Shown here: positions 20,649 through 33,186 of the stretch, piece after piece
Layout: the number at the start of each line of letters is the position of its first letter
Numbering within the stretch: the first letter of the stretch is position 1
DNA from: Meconema thalassinum
Taxonomy: Eukaryota; Arthropoda; Insecta; Orthoptera; Tettigoniidae
DNA length: 64,000 bases
NCBI GenBank assembly: GCA_946902985.2
Contig: OX336391.1
Span: forward strand, 70,223,947-70,287,946
Reading direction: 5' to 3'
Notes under the pieces: generated by a model
Told to the model about the DNA's origin: nothing
What the model saw: the letters and a program-made list of their open reading frames with translations, nothing else
Database searches by the model: none
Program-made: the position numbers and the translations under genes

Positions 20649-21517
20649 TACCCCGTTTAGACGTCCCGGTTGCGATCGCGATCAGGCGCCGATCCAGATT
20701 AACTTGGGACGTCTAAACGCAACAGGATAACATTATCGCGATCAACTTTCCCTCCAACAGGATCAGCCCGATCCCGTTCCCACAACGAGATAATCGCGTT
20801 CGCGGCCATTGCGATTGTCGGTGTGTTCTATCCTCCTGCTGTGTGAGTGAAGTAGGCAGTGGAAATGATGGCCATTTTGTATATCTTGTGTTTTGAAAGC
20901 GAGAAGTAGGTAATGTTGGCCATGATGGTTGTATTTATGTTGGTTGATATCAGATATATGAAGATTGAGAGACACGAAATGATGGTTGGAGACAAACATA
21001 CCAGTGTTTAAACGCTGAAAAAAAAAAAAAAAAAAAAAAAAAAAATAGCGTTGGGGAAAGTCGATGAAGACGATTAACAAAGACATAGAAGGGATTCCGT
21101 TATTAGGGCCAAATGACTCTGAACGAACAAAGAAGTATTTATGCAATAAATATCCTAGACCTGTGCATGAATATTTCAAAATATTTTTATTTGCACACCA
21201 AGAGTAGGCCTTGCTTACACAACTCCTTTTAAGATTATTATATATTTAAAAATATACATTAGCAGGTTGAATTATGTATACAGAATAACTGAAATACTTC
21301 AAAACTGCAGGAAACAAACTACTGTAAATTTCTGCTATAACACTTGGAATTCAAAAGTTGGCAGACCTTAGCGATGTCATGCTGTTTTACTCTATTATCC
21401 CGTTGTTTCATGATGGGACGTCTAAACACGTACCAATGACACATGCCGTTGATCGCGATTGGACATTATCCAGATCAGAGATAATCGGGATCGCGACCGA
21501 GACGTCTAAACGGGGTA
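20649..21517. mobile_element. PIF/Harbinger-like MITE with TTA target duplication
   Basis: The 869-bp element has terminal inverted repeats beginning TACCCCGTTTAGACGTC on both ends; about 30 bases match with three mismatches, then both sides continue into CGATC-rich sequence. It is flanked by TTA at 20646-20648 and 21518-21520, the 3-bp TWA-type duplication of PIF/Harbinger. Extra subterminal copies of GGGACGTCTAAACG lie near 20705 and 21417. No transposase frame is present, so it must be mobilised in trans. A 28-base A run at 21018-21045 lies inside. Confidence 0.85.
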
Positions 21518-21570
21518 TTACAGAAGTAAGGTATGTATCTTGAAACAGTTTTACTACGACAGATTGTCTC

Positions 21571-21765
21571 TGTTGGGAACACTGATTGAGATGGCTTTGT
21601 TTATTTTATATATTAAGCATCCCTAGGATCTAGAGGGCATTGACTCAAGTAGTTAAGTAAAATGGCGTCCAATGGAACGGACAGCATGTAATGTAAGATA
21701 AATCAAGTTCAGTTATTTTTATGTGTATTAAATCTATCCATTGGTGGAGGGCCGAACATTTGACA
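21571..21765 (+). repeat. BEL copy 1 5' LTR
   Basis: It begins TGTTGGGAACACTGAT and ends CGAACATTTGACA. TG...CA ends and a near-identical partner at 27140 define it. Confidence 0.97.
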
Positions 21766-21827
21766 TTTGGCGCCCAGCGTAACGGCACGATAGTTTTTCT
21801 CGTCAGTGTTTTGTGATTACTTCCGCA

Positions 21828-23693
21828 ATGGAGAAGGTTAAAAGTAGAAGACGAATCGACAGAGCATTGTTTGCGCGGCATTCCGTTGCACTTGATAAGT
21901 TTCTTGGAGAAGAAAAGTATGAAGAAGCTCGAGCATCATTTGCTTCTTTGGAACAGTACTTCGAGAATATCAATGCCCAGAATGAAGAGGTTATGGAATG
22001 GATGTTGGAAAACGGTGCTAGTGAACAAGAACTAGATCAAGAAGCGCTGGCGGCTGACGAGTATCGCAGTAAGTACGAACTGTTAAAAGTGCGGCGTTTA
22101 AAAATTGATTCCCTAGACCGACAATCTATCACAAGTGAAGATTCAACAAGTAATGCTCAAGTTAATAGGAAAATAAAGCTTCCAACCATAGAATTTCGTA
22201 AGTTCGGCGGTGAACTCAGAGATTGGTTGCCGTTTTGGAACCAATTCCAGCGTATTCATGAGAATGTAGGGAATGCACCAGTTGATAAATTCTATTATCT
22301 TATACAAGCTACGTTAGCCAACTCCAGAGCTAGGTCTGTTGTAGACAGTTTTCCAGCCTCAGATGACAATTACATGCTAGTGATAGAAGCACTTCAGGAA
22401 CGTTTTAGTAGGGAAGATCTTCTAATTGAAGTATACATCAGGGATCTTCTCAGTTTGACCCTGCCTCCTAGTATAACATGCCGTTCACTCACGGAGATGT
22501 ATGATAAGCTGGAGTGCCATTTAAGGGCACTTGAATCTCTTGGTGTCACAACTGGGAAATGAGCAGCAATCCTTTGTCCTTTGTTTGAATCGTGCATGAC
22601 GGCAGACGTTTTAAGAGTATGGCAGCGAAGTTCTTTATATAGTGATATATCTAATGCAGAACAACGACTTAATAAGTTCATGTCCTTCATGAAGGCGGAA
22701 GTGCAAAATGAGGAAAGGATCCATGTGGCCATGTCTGGGTTTAAACAGTCAGCTGATAGGGCAAAGAAAGTGCAGAAAGATAGCAGTCCTAAATCATGTT
22801 CCAGGCAAGATGTACCTACAGCAATGGGTTTACTCTCGTTACAGGAAAATAAGCGTTCTGCTTGTATCATTTGCAGTAATGAACACCATAGCAGCGCTGA
22901 CTGCTATAAAGCACGTGATATGCCTCTCTCGGAAAAACTTGAAATTATTAAGGATAGGAAATATTGTTTTATTTGCATTAAACCAAATCATGTAGCTAAA
23001 AAGTGCACCTTCAAGCAAAAATGTTTGATTTGTGATAAGCGCCATGTAATGTTGTTGTGTCCAGATTTTAAGAGAAGTAAGAATTTAGTTAACAGTACTG
23101 ACTCCCCTAGGCCTGACGTCATGACTGTACAGAAAGATGAAGCCCTTGCTAACTTAACGTGTGTTAATAGTGTGCTGCTTCCTACGCTTCTGGTGAAGGT
23201 TCGTGGGAATGGATGTGAACGTACTGTGAAGGCAGTTCTTGATACAGGGTCACAACGGTCATATGTGTTGAAGGGACCAGCACGGGAAATGAATTATTCC
23301 CCTGTTGGGAGAGAAACTATTGTCCATTCACTGTTCGGAGGTCAGAAAACCGGTATTTGTGAGCACAATAAATATAGAATTCATCTTGCCAGTCTCAATA
23401 ATGATTATTTGTGCAATTTTGAGGTCTTGGACCAAGACAATATTTGTGATAATGTACATCATATTCAGAATAGTGCCTTAGTTAATGAAATACTTGATAA
23501 TACCAACAATATACAGGAAGCCATAGGTACTGCAGGTCCTGTAGAAATTCTGATTGGTGCTGACATTGCTGCCAGACTCTTCACTTGCAATGTTAGAAGT
23601 GTATCATGTGGTTTGATAGCTATGGAGACCAGGTTAGGTTGGACCATTTTTGGTATATATCCCAGTGAACATCCAGAGTTACAACTGCTATGA
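21828..23693 (+). pseudogene. BEL copy 1 gag and protease (broken)
   Basis: The start ATG at 21828 aligns with the start of copy 2 (MEKVKSRRRIDRALF against MERLAKERTVKRRLF). The gag DUF1759-like segment (IEFRKFGGELRDWLPFWNQF) is followed by CCHC-like knuckles around 22860-23060 (CIICSNEHHSSADC, CFICIKPNHVAKKC) and an aspartic protease with AVLDTGSQRSY near 23230. An in-frame TGA at 22560-22562 falls where copy 2 has Cys (TTEKCTAM). A +1 frameshift and stop at about 23690 separates protease from RT. The protein would form the particle shell and process the polyprotein. Confidence 0.92.
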
Positions 23694-25510
23694 TTGTCAC
23701 CTCAATGTTGATTAATGATTTAAACATCTCAGATCTTTGGAAATTGGAGTTGATTGGCATTACGGATCCTGTTGATCGGAAAACAAAGCTTGAATTGCAG
23801 TTGGAAGTTGACAAGCATTTTCAAGAGACTGTAAGGGTGAATGGTGAAGGTCGATATGAAGTCCATCTTCCCTGGAAGGATAGGCACCCCCCTCTTCCAT
23901 CGAATTACATCCCGGCAGAAAAACGACTGGATTCTACTATAAAGAAATTGAAGGCTAATACCCTGTACCCAGATTATGAACATGTTTTTGAGGAATGGCT
24001 TGAAGAAGGTGTCATTGAACGGGTTCCTGACTCGGAGATTGTTAGTGATAGCTGTCATTATCTTCCTCACAGACATGTAGTGAATGAAAATAGCACCACC
24101 AAAATTAGACCTGTGTTCGATGCATCAGCTCGTGAAAAGAATAGTCCATCATTGAATTCGTGCTTGTAGAAAGGGAGATCATTGATAGAACAGATACCTC
24201 CACTTCTTTTAAGATTCCGTCTGAAGCAAGTGGGAGTTGTAGCTGACATCAGGCGAGCTTTCTTGCAGATTAGTATACATGCAAATGACAGGAACTTACT
24301 ACGTTTTTTATGGAAGGATGATTTGGGGAATATAATTGTTTATCGACACAGGAGAGTTGTGTTTGGTGTTGTTTGTAGTCCTTATCTGTTAAATGCAGTT
24401 ATCAGACTTCATCTCTCAAGGATTCTAGATGAATGTCATAAGGGAATTTCTGCATACTCTGAGACCACAATTAAAAGTCTTTTGGATTGTTTCTATGTTG
24501 ATAATGTAGTCACTAGCCTTGATGATGATCAGCTTAAAACATTCATTCACGAAGCCACCTCTACCATGGCTGATGGCAAGTTCGAATTGCGTGGATGGGA
24601 GTTCTCAGATCCAGATAAACTTACAGAGGCTTGTCTCACTAATGTACTTGGTTTAATCTGGGACAGAAAGTATGACACTCTGGCCATAAGCCCAGACTGT
24701 TTCCAGAATTATCCAGAGAAAATTACCAAAAGGACTATCCTTTCCACTGCCCATAAGGTGTTTGATCCAATTGGTTTTTCTTCTCCTGTGACCCTAGAGC
24801 CAAAACTTATCTTAAGAGAATTATGGAGTGTAAACATTGGGTGGGATGAAGAGGTGGATCAAGGCATTGCCAACAGATTTGTGAAATGGGCAGATGATGT
24901 CGCATGCTTGAAAGACTTGAAGATCCCAAGATGGTTACCTTCTAACAGTGGACCTGCTGAATGGAGTGTGCATACATTTTGTGATGCCAGCAAGGATGCC
25001 TACGCTGCAGCTGTGTTCCTGAGGGTGGAGACGACTCGGCAAGTAAATGTACAGTTGGTTCAGGCAAAAACAAGAGTTTCCCCCACAAACAATACAGTCA
25101 CGATACCTCGTCTAGAATTGCTTGCTGCATTGATAGGTGCTAGGCTCCATGCAGCAATAATTGAAGATCTTCCCAAAAGCTGTGAGTCATACTTCTGGAG
25201 TGATTCATCCACAGTCTTAGCATGGATTAGAAGAGATGAACAGTGGGCTACCTTTGTGGCGAACCGGGTGAAAGAGATAAGGAAGCTGACTCAACCAGAT
25301 CAGTGGCATCATGTTCCAGGGATTTGTAATCCAGCTGACCTGCCATCTAGAGGCTGTTCAGGTAAAAAGTTGCTTCATTCATCATGGTGGGAGGGCCCTA
25401 AATGGTTGCACCAAAAGCGTAGCTGTTGGCCTTCGGCCGAAGTCAAGTTTGAAGAGGATGTTATTATTCAAGAAAGAAAGAAAGAAAGAGTACTGTTGTT
25501 TCCTCTATGA
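23690..25510 (+). pseudogene. BEL copy 1 reverse transcriptase and RNase H (broken)
   Basis: The RT begins near ISDLWKLELIGITDPV. A TAG at 24167-24169 interrupts it before GVVADIRRAFLQI, which holds the first catalytic Asp. The catalytic box is FYVDN near 24490, with Asn in place of the second Asp, and copy 2 has the same form. RNase H follows (HTFCDASKDAYAAAVF, near 24970; WSDSSTVLAWI near 25197), then the ICNPADLPSRG motif. A frameshift in the AAGAAAGAAAGAAAG run near 25470-25495 ends the frame. Confidence 0.92.
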
Positions 25511-27035
25511 TTTGTGCAGATGCTGATTCTCTTCCAAGTGACTGGTACTACAGGTACTTTTCAAAGAGTGAGAAAATTATTAGAATGGTTGCTTGGATGG
25601 GTCGTTTTGTAAACAATTGTAGAGCTGCTGGCTCTGAACATTTTATGAAGAAGACGGGACCACTTTCTACAGAAGAAGTCACTTCTGCTGAGATAAGGGT
25701 CTTGAAACTAGTTCAGAAAGATGCATTTCCCAGTACCACGGACCCCAGAATCTCCAGCCTACAACTCTTTGAAGATCATGACGGTCTCCTCCGCTTGCGA
25801 ACCAAGATCTCCAATAGACCCGACAACCATGACTTTCGGTATCCTGTACTTTTGCCCAAAAATCATCCCTTTGTGTCACGGCTGATTATAGATGTTCATA
25901 TTCGAAGGTGTCATTTTGGAATTCAAGGTCTGCTTTCGATTATGAGGGAAAGATTCTGGGTGATGGGAGGAAGAAGAACACTACGGTCAGTGTTAATTAA
26001 GTGTGCACTATGCAAGTGTCAGGAAGCTAAACCCTTCGTAGTATCCACTCCACCACTTCCAGCAGAACGTGTGAGAGATGCTGCTGCCTTTGAAGTTTCG
26101 GGTGTCGGCCTGGCTGGACCTCTTCATCTGAAAAACCACGAAAAGGCGTGGATTTGCTTGTTCACGTGTGGAGTTACCAGAGCTGTTCACTTGGAACTAC
26201 TCCTGTCATTGTCAACAGATGCTATCTTGCAAGCATTTCGTCGATTTGTAGCTAGGAGAGGACGACCTGCTGTAATTTTCAGTGATAACGGGACTAACTT
26301 TTCTGGTACTGAAACTGCCTTCAGTCGAATCGAGTGGTCGAAGGTACACGAGTACTGTTCAGTGGAGAGAATAAAGTGGAAGTTCAACCCACCCACTGCT
26401 GCCTGGTGGGGAGGTTGGTGGGAGAGGTTGATAGGACTAGTGAAAAGATTACTTCGGAGAACACTTGGACGTTCATCTCTTCCATACTCGGAGATGGAAA
26501 CAGTGCTATGTGACTGTGAAAGTGTAGTAAACTCGAGACCTCTGACATATACAGCTGATAATTCCAATGAACTAGGAGCAATAACGCCTGCCATGTTTCT
26601 TCAGGATATTCGTGAAGCTGCTGTGCCTGAGATTGATGTCACCGAGTCCTCCAGTTTGAACAAGAGGTTGAAGTACAGATTAGGACTGAAGTCAAGCAGA
26701 AAAAAATTGTTCAGGTTGATGATGTTGTCCTCATTGGCAATGGCAACTCAAAAAGACTAGATTGGCCTTTTGGAAAGGTCCTAGAACTTTTGCCCAGAAA
26801 GGATGGAGTCACCCGTCTTGTTCGCCTGAAGACTACATCTGGAGAGCTTCTGCGCCCAGTTCAAAGACTCTACCTCCTCCTAGAAGCCCAAGGTAGTGAA
26901 CCTTCTACTTCAGACTTTGAACTGACTGTTAAAGAAGATAGTGGTGTTTCATGTGGTAGTGTGAGTGACGTAGGGGAAGAAATCAGGACACGGAGTGGAA
27001 GAATTGTAAAAGTGCCAAAAATATATTTTGATTAA
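25507..27035 (+). pseudogene. BEL copy 1 integrase (broken)
   Basis: The H-H-C-C zinc-binding region is visible as HIRRCHFG ... CALCKC (25900-26020). The catalytic core has SDNGTNF (second Asp) and NPPTAAWWGGWWERLI with the catalytic Glu. Where copy 2 reads TGVDFAGP, this copy reads SGVGLAGP, so the first catalytic Asp appears lost. Near 26690-26760 about 25 codons are missing and the frame changes; the C-terminal part resumes and ends ...VKVPKIYFD at 27035. The integrase is inactive. Confidence 0.9.
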
Positions 27036-27139
27036 CTTGTCTGTTTTGTGCCAATTTGTTTCAGGTGTGAGCAGAATGTATAATGTTCCCAGGACTATGT
27101 GAAGTTAACTGTTCCACATCCGTTAACTTGGTGGGAGAA

Positions 27140-27334
27140 TGTTGGGAACACTGATAGAGATGGCTTTGTTTATTTTATATATTAAGCAGCCCTAGGATCT
27201 AGAGGGCATTGACTCAAGTAGTTAAGTAAAATGGCGTCCAATGGAACGGACAGCATGTAATGTAAGATAAATCAAGTTCAGTTATTTTTATGTGTATTTA
27301 ATCTATCCATTGGTGGAGGGCCGAACATTTGACA
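27140..27334 (+). repeat. BEL copy 1 3' LTR
   Basis: It is 195 bp, nearly identical to 21571-21765, with substitutions at three sites (for example ACTGATAGAG against ACTGATTGAG). A polypurine tract immediately precedes it. Confidence 0.97.
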
Positions 27335-27550
27335 GTCTCAATTTACAGGGCCTGTATAAGAATCTTCCTTTTAAGTGTATTTATCTTACGGAGGGTTACC
27401 AACATGTCCTGCTTTTCATTCATTTTGGTTATGTCCGGCCGGCATTTCGAATTTATCGAAAATGTGAGTCATTTTTCTTGATTAATGCTATTTTCTCGCT
27501 AGGTTTTTCCCTTAAAGTCAGACAGATGTTAAATGCGTTTTCAGAAGAAT
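27335..27550. other. 211-bp host spacer between the two BEL elements
   Basis: It starts with the GTCTC duplication of copy 1 and ends with the AGAAT duplication of copy 2. It is apparently original intron sequence with no gene. Confidence 0.7.
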
Positions 27551-27739
27551 TGTTAGGTTCACGTCTTAATAAATCACATAGACTCCTCTAGAATGCATAT
27601 TTTATTATTTGTTGTGGAAAGATTCACAATTCACACGACACACACCATATTGTTTTTTTGACACTGAACTTCACTGATATCAAAGACTATGTCAAAGATA
27701 CTGCACTACACTACTCTTGTGCTTGCTGCCAACACAACA
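27551..27739 (-). repeat. BEL copy 2 3' LTR
   Basis: On the minus strand it begins TGTTGTGTTGGCAGCAAGC and ends GTGAACCTAACA. It is paired with 33187-33376. Confidence 0.97.
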
Positions 27740-27835
27740 TTCTCCCACCTTGAGTTGTGGAAACAACTCAACAAAACAATAAAATAACATAACACATATA
27801 TTTTCACAAAATAAATGAACACAGAAATAAATAAG

Positions 27836-30800
27836 TCACTCAAAATATCTCTTTGGTTTAACCACCACTCTCCCACTACTGGTTTTGATGAGATCAGAAG
27901 TATTAGTAGATGGTTTAACCGTCTTTGGATTTTTCTCCTTCTTCTCATTTTCATTCCGCTCAACTTGCAGTCTTAAAGCATGATCTTCTCCAGATGTCAC
28001 TTCAAGTGGATACACCCTCTGTACTGGCCTCAGTAGCTCTCCTTTTGTAGTCACCAAGCGAACAACTCTCACGACACCGCCTTTGCCAGGGATGACCTCC
28101 GCCACTCTTGCCAGCGGCCAGTCTAGTCTCTTCGTGTTGTCACTGGCTACCAGTACTACTTCACCTACGCAGGGTTTGTGATGACTTTTCCTAATGTGGT
28201 TCTTCTGTATTAGCTGTCCAAGATATTCATTCCTGAATCTTACCCTTAATGTTTCCTTTACTTTCTGTCTGTACCTGAATCTTCTGTCAAGTTTTATGTC
28301 CTCTATCATGTCGATATCGGGCATTCCAATCTCCTTGACTTCCTGTAGGAACATTGCAGGGGTGATAGCCATCAAGTCTTCTCCATCATTGGACAGGTAA
28401 GTAAGTGGTCGTAAATTCATGACAGCTTCAATGTCACACAGAACAGTCATCATTTCTTGGTACGACAGACATGACTTTCCCAGAACTTTCCTGAGCATTT
28501 GTTTGAGGACACCAATCAGCCTCTCCCACCATCCTCCCCACCATGCTGCAGTGGGAGGATTGAATTTCCATTTTATTTGGTGTACAGAACTATATTCAGC
28601 AATTTTATCCCACTGAATTGTCTCCAACATATTGCAGGTGCCTTGAAAGTTTGTCCCATTGTCACTATAGACAATCATTGGCCTTCCACCTCTGGACACG
28701 AAGCGCCGAAAAGCTTCGAGGAATGTTGCAGTAGCCAAAGATGTTACTAGCTCCAGGTGTACTGCACGAAAAAACGCACACGTGAACCGACAGACCCAGG
28801 CTTTCTCTCCACCTTTCAAAATCAGAGGCCCGGCAAAGTCGACCCCTGTTATTTCAAAAATTGAGGCTTCTCTTACTCTGTCTATGGGGAGATGAGTTTG
28901 TTCTGCTTCAAGATGTTTTCCATGGTACCTCCTGCAGACAACACATGTTTTAATTGCACCCTTCACCGTTCTCCTTCCTCCAAGGATCCAATATTTCTGT
29001 CTGAGCCCACTTAGCAGAATCTGGGTTCCAGCATGACATAAGTCTTTGTGCTTCTCCCTAATGAGAGCGTGAACTGCTGTATGCTTCGCAGGAAGGATAG
29101 CAGGACAACGGAAATCATAATCATCTTTGCGCGATATAATTTTTGTTTTCAGTCTCATCACTCCCTCATCATCCATGAAAACACATAGTGAGTTGAATCT
29201 TTCATCCTTTTCACCAACAAAACACTCCTTTTGTATGAACTTCATCACGACTTTTTCTGCTTCTGTGGTTTCTTCAATGGATAGTTCGGTAGTTCTTCTA
29301 TTATTTTTCTGTCGACAATTATACAGAAACCTCAAGATCCATCCTATCATACGAACTGTTCTACGGAAACTTGAGAAATAGTCAAGGTGCCATTCTTGGG
29401 TATTGGACTTGTCTTCTAACACCGTCATAGTGTTGACTTTCTTTTTTCTTTCTTGGAAGACTTCATCATCGTTTGTTGAAATTTCGGGGCTAGGCCATTG
29501 TGTAGTGGATTGTTTTAGCCATTTTGGCCCTTCCCACCATCTCTGTTGAAGTAACTGTTTTGTGCTACATCCCCTTGATGCCAGGTCAGCCGGATTCATG
29601 GTTCCTGGAACATGCCACCACTGTTCTATTCTGGACAGTCTTCGAATTTCTTGCACTCTGTTCCACACGAAGGTCCCCCAAGGTTCGTCTAACTTGATCC
29701 AGGACAACACAGTCGACGAGTCACTCCAATAATAAGTAACGATTTATTTTGAAGTTAATGTTGGCAGTACTGACGTCACTAGTCGAACCCCTATTGTAGC
29801 TGCTAATAATTCCAGGCGTGGTATGGTGATACTCTTCTTGGGTGCCACTCTTGTCTTGGCTTGTACAAATCGTAGCTGTATATTGTCAACCCTCTGTATT
29901 CGCAAGAATATAACTGCAGCATACGCAGTTTGACTGGCGTCGCAGAACACGTGAAGAGATATATCTTCAACCGACTGGACACTACCGATCAAACATCTAG
30001 GAATCTTAATCTCAGACAGCTGAGGTAGTTCTGCCAACCACTTCATGAATCTTCTCTTTGTTGTTTCGTCTACTCTGGTGTCCCAACCCAAGTCAGTGGC
30101 CCATAGCTCTTGCAAGATTAATTTTGGACCGAGAAATACCGGACATGCGAAGCCAATAGGGTCAAACACCTTATGTGCAGCTCCTAGTATAGCTCTTTTA
30201 GTGATTACATCATATTTGAAATCGTTAACATGAGTTAGATTCAGTTCAATGGTATCTTCTCCTTTATTCCAAATGAGCCCTAGCACATGAGTAAGATTTT
30301 CAGCTGTACCATCCTGAGAATACTCCCACCCTCGGAGATTGAAAGATGCCTTATCCATTATTATGCTTGCCTCTCGCATGAATGAATGAAGGTCATTTCT
30401 GTTGTTAACACTAATAGCACAGTTATCCACATAAAAACATTCTTCCAATCTTTCTATTGTTGAAGTTGAGTAGGAACTATTATCGACTGTTTGTCTCTTC
30501 AACTCGTTCAAGTGGAGTTTGATGGTTGCCGACAATAGGAACGGAGAACATGCAAGTCCAAAGACAACTCTATTGTGACGGAACACTTCTACCTTCCCTG
30601 TACATTCCTCCTCCCACCAAAGGAATCTCAGAAAATCACGGTCTCTAGGATTGACACTTATTTGAAGAAATGCTTTTTCTACATCAGCCGTCACACCGAT
30701 CTCATTTTCTCTGAACTTCAGTAGCGCACTAGGGATCAACTCTATGAAGTTAGGCCCTTTTTCAATACATTCGTTCAGAGATGGAGCGTTTCTCTGCTTC

Positions 30801-33127
30801 GCCGAGGCATCAAAAACAGGCCTAATCTTGGTGGTGCTGTTTTCTTTGAAGACAGGTCGGTGAGGTAGATAGTGTCCACTATTCTTCAGTTCTTCTTCAG
30901 GTACCCTCTCGATGATTCCTTGCTCCAACCAACTTCGTAAGACATTATCGTACTCCTGATAATGTTGTTCAGCTTGTAGTTTCTTTGTAGTGATTTCTAA
31001 TCTGTGCTGAGCAATTTCTTTGTTGTCAGGGAGAGGTGGATGTTGTTCACTCCAAGGCAGACACACTTCATATCTGTTATCTTCATTCATTCGTGCAGTC
31101 TCAAGGAAGTTATTTCTAACACGCTCATTCCTCTCGACGATAGATTCTTTCACAACAGGGTCAGTAATTCCAAGAATTTCTAAGTCCCAGAGATCAGAAA
31201 TTCTTGTATGTTGGGAAAACAATGATGACACTAATAATGATGCCGAATCCCTTTGGGCCTTGTTACCTATGACTTTTCCCATTAGTGTCCACCCTAGGGA
31301 AGTCTCCACCAAAACTAGGCCACATTTTAGTTGATGTTTCCTCCCAGTGAGCAGTTCACCCGCCTTATCGGCCCCAATCAGAATCTGCACAGGCCCTCTC
31401 TCTCGTACATCAGTTAAACATATTTTCAGATCCCTTATCTCCTCACTCCAAGAACCATTCTTAATATATGGGACATCTTCACAAATTATCTCTTGGCTTA
31501 AAACTTCCAGCTCCTTGGAATAGTTTCCCTGCAATCGCTTTAAACTTATTCTGTAACAGTCGTGTTTTGCTTCTCGAGAACGTACTCCACCAAACAAGGA
31601 ATGTATAAACGTTTCCTTCCTGATTGACTGATACCCCATTTCTTCGGCTAGGTCACGTGCAATGTAGGATTTAGTAGACCCAGTATCAATGACAGCTCGT
31701 ACAGTTTTTTGTTTACCCTTTCCTTTAACGACAACTGCCAGGGTTTGCAAGTACACCTCAGGAGAACAAGACACATTAGCTAAAGCCTTATCCACATTAT
31801 TGACATCCTGGAGAACCAAATTCCTGTCTCCCTCGTAATTCTGTTTGGACACACTTTCATTTTCTTTGTCACGGAGCTTATAACACATTAATACCACATG
31901 TTTACCACCACAAACAATGCACCTGACAATCGATTTACAAGCTCTACTTGCATGGCCCTTCTTTAAACAATTGAAGCAACAGTGTTTATCAGTTAAGATT
32001 TTCCTTTTCTCCCCTACAGTCATTTTTTGAGCTTTAATGCACTCTGGGCTCGAATGAGGTTTAAGACAAAAAACACACTCCTGTCTCTTAGAAACATCAG
32101 CAAACAAAGCAGAAGCAGTAGGTATATTTGGTTCAATGACATCCCTTGGTTTCTTGTCTCCCTTAATCTTAGATCCTTGGGATGTGCTAATACTAAACCC
32201 TTTCATAGCCAATGAAATTCTTTCTTCACTTACTACTTCATTTTGAAGAAAAGCCATAAGCTGCTGCAAACGATCTTTGGATACGGAATCACACCTGAAG
32301 GAAGTATTCCTCTGCCATGCTCTTAATAGGTCTTCTGGCAAAGATGATTCAATTAGGGGATACAGCATTGCAGTACATTTTTCTGTAGTAACGCCTAAAC
32401 TTTCCAGCGATCTGAGATGTGACTCTAATTTATCATACAAGCTACTCAGTGTTGGCCTTTCTTTGGAATTGACTGCATTCGTCAATACTAGTTTGAGCAA
32501 TTCACGAACATAAACTTCCACCTGCAAGTCCTCTCTACCAAATCGAGCTTGAATACTCTCTATAGCTTTGTCATAATTCTCGGCAGTGGGTGGAAAACTA
32601 GTAACTAATTCATATGCTCTGGAACCTTCTGTCATAGCCTGAATTAAATATTGGAATTTATCTTCCTTCCCAATGTCCTCATCCTCGTGAATTTTACGGA
32701 ACTGGCTCCAAAAATATAACCAATCAATTATTTCACCAGAAAATTTCTTGAATTCTATTCTTGGAAGTCTATATTTCTTTTTATCACGAGCATTGTCATT
32801 CACTACACTTTGTGGAGGGGTAATGGAAACAACGGGATTCATAAAACGTGTTGCTTTTGTTCTACAGCTAAGGAATTTGTGTTTGTAATCATCAGCTGAT
32901 TCACATTCCGTTTCTATTTCGTCATCCTCACACTCGTCGTCTATCATCTGTTGAAATATTAATCCATCTAAATTAGAGATATCATCATACTTTTCTTGAA
33001 GGATTTCAAGTTGCACTTGCACTTTTTCCGTTTCAGTTTGATTATCTTCTAACAACGCCATTAGTTGATTGTGTGAGCGCGTAAATAACCGCCGCTTTAC
33101 GGTTCTTTCTTTAGCGAGTCTTTCCAT
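27836..33127 (-). pseudogene. BEL copy 2 gag-pol polyprotein with one in-frame TAA
   Basis: A single frame of about 1,763 codons runs from ATG at 33127 to the stop at 27836. It is broken only by TAA at 29744-29746, inside RNase H just before YYWSDSSTV. In order it has: gag with EFKKFSGEIIDWLYFWSQF (near 32740); three Cys-rich knuckles (CVFCLKPHSSPEC, CFNCLKKGHASRAC, CIVCGGKHVVLMC); an aspartic protease, AVIDTGSTKSY (near 31690); RT with VTADVEKAFLQI and FYVDN; RNase H with HVFCDASQTAY; and integrase with the zinc-binding region (HAGTQILLSG ... CVVCRRY), TGVDFAGP, SDNGTNF and WWGGWWERLIG. All catalytic residues I can check in the integrase are present. A single codon separates it from a full-length polyprotein. 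Confidence 0.93.
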
Positions 33128-33186
33128 CTTCTTTCTTCACGGGAGCCTTTTACTATGAATGAATCGTGTCACTGGTCGCCATAAAA

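Larger units (their letters stand above)
21571..27334 (+). mobile_element. BEL/Pao LTR retrotransposon copy 1
   Basis: This is a complete but mutated element. The two 195-bp LTRs (21571-21765, 27140-27334) differ at three positions by eye. The flanking 5-bp duplication is GTCTC (21566-21570 and 27335-27339). The primer binding site TGGCGCCCAGCG follows the 5' LTR by two bases, and a polypurine tract (GGTGGGAGAA) precedes the 3' LTR. The internal order gag-protease-RT-RNase H-integrase is that of BEL/Pao. Confidence 0.97.
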
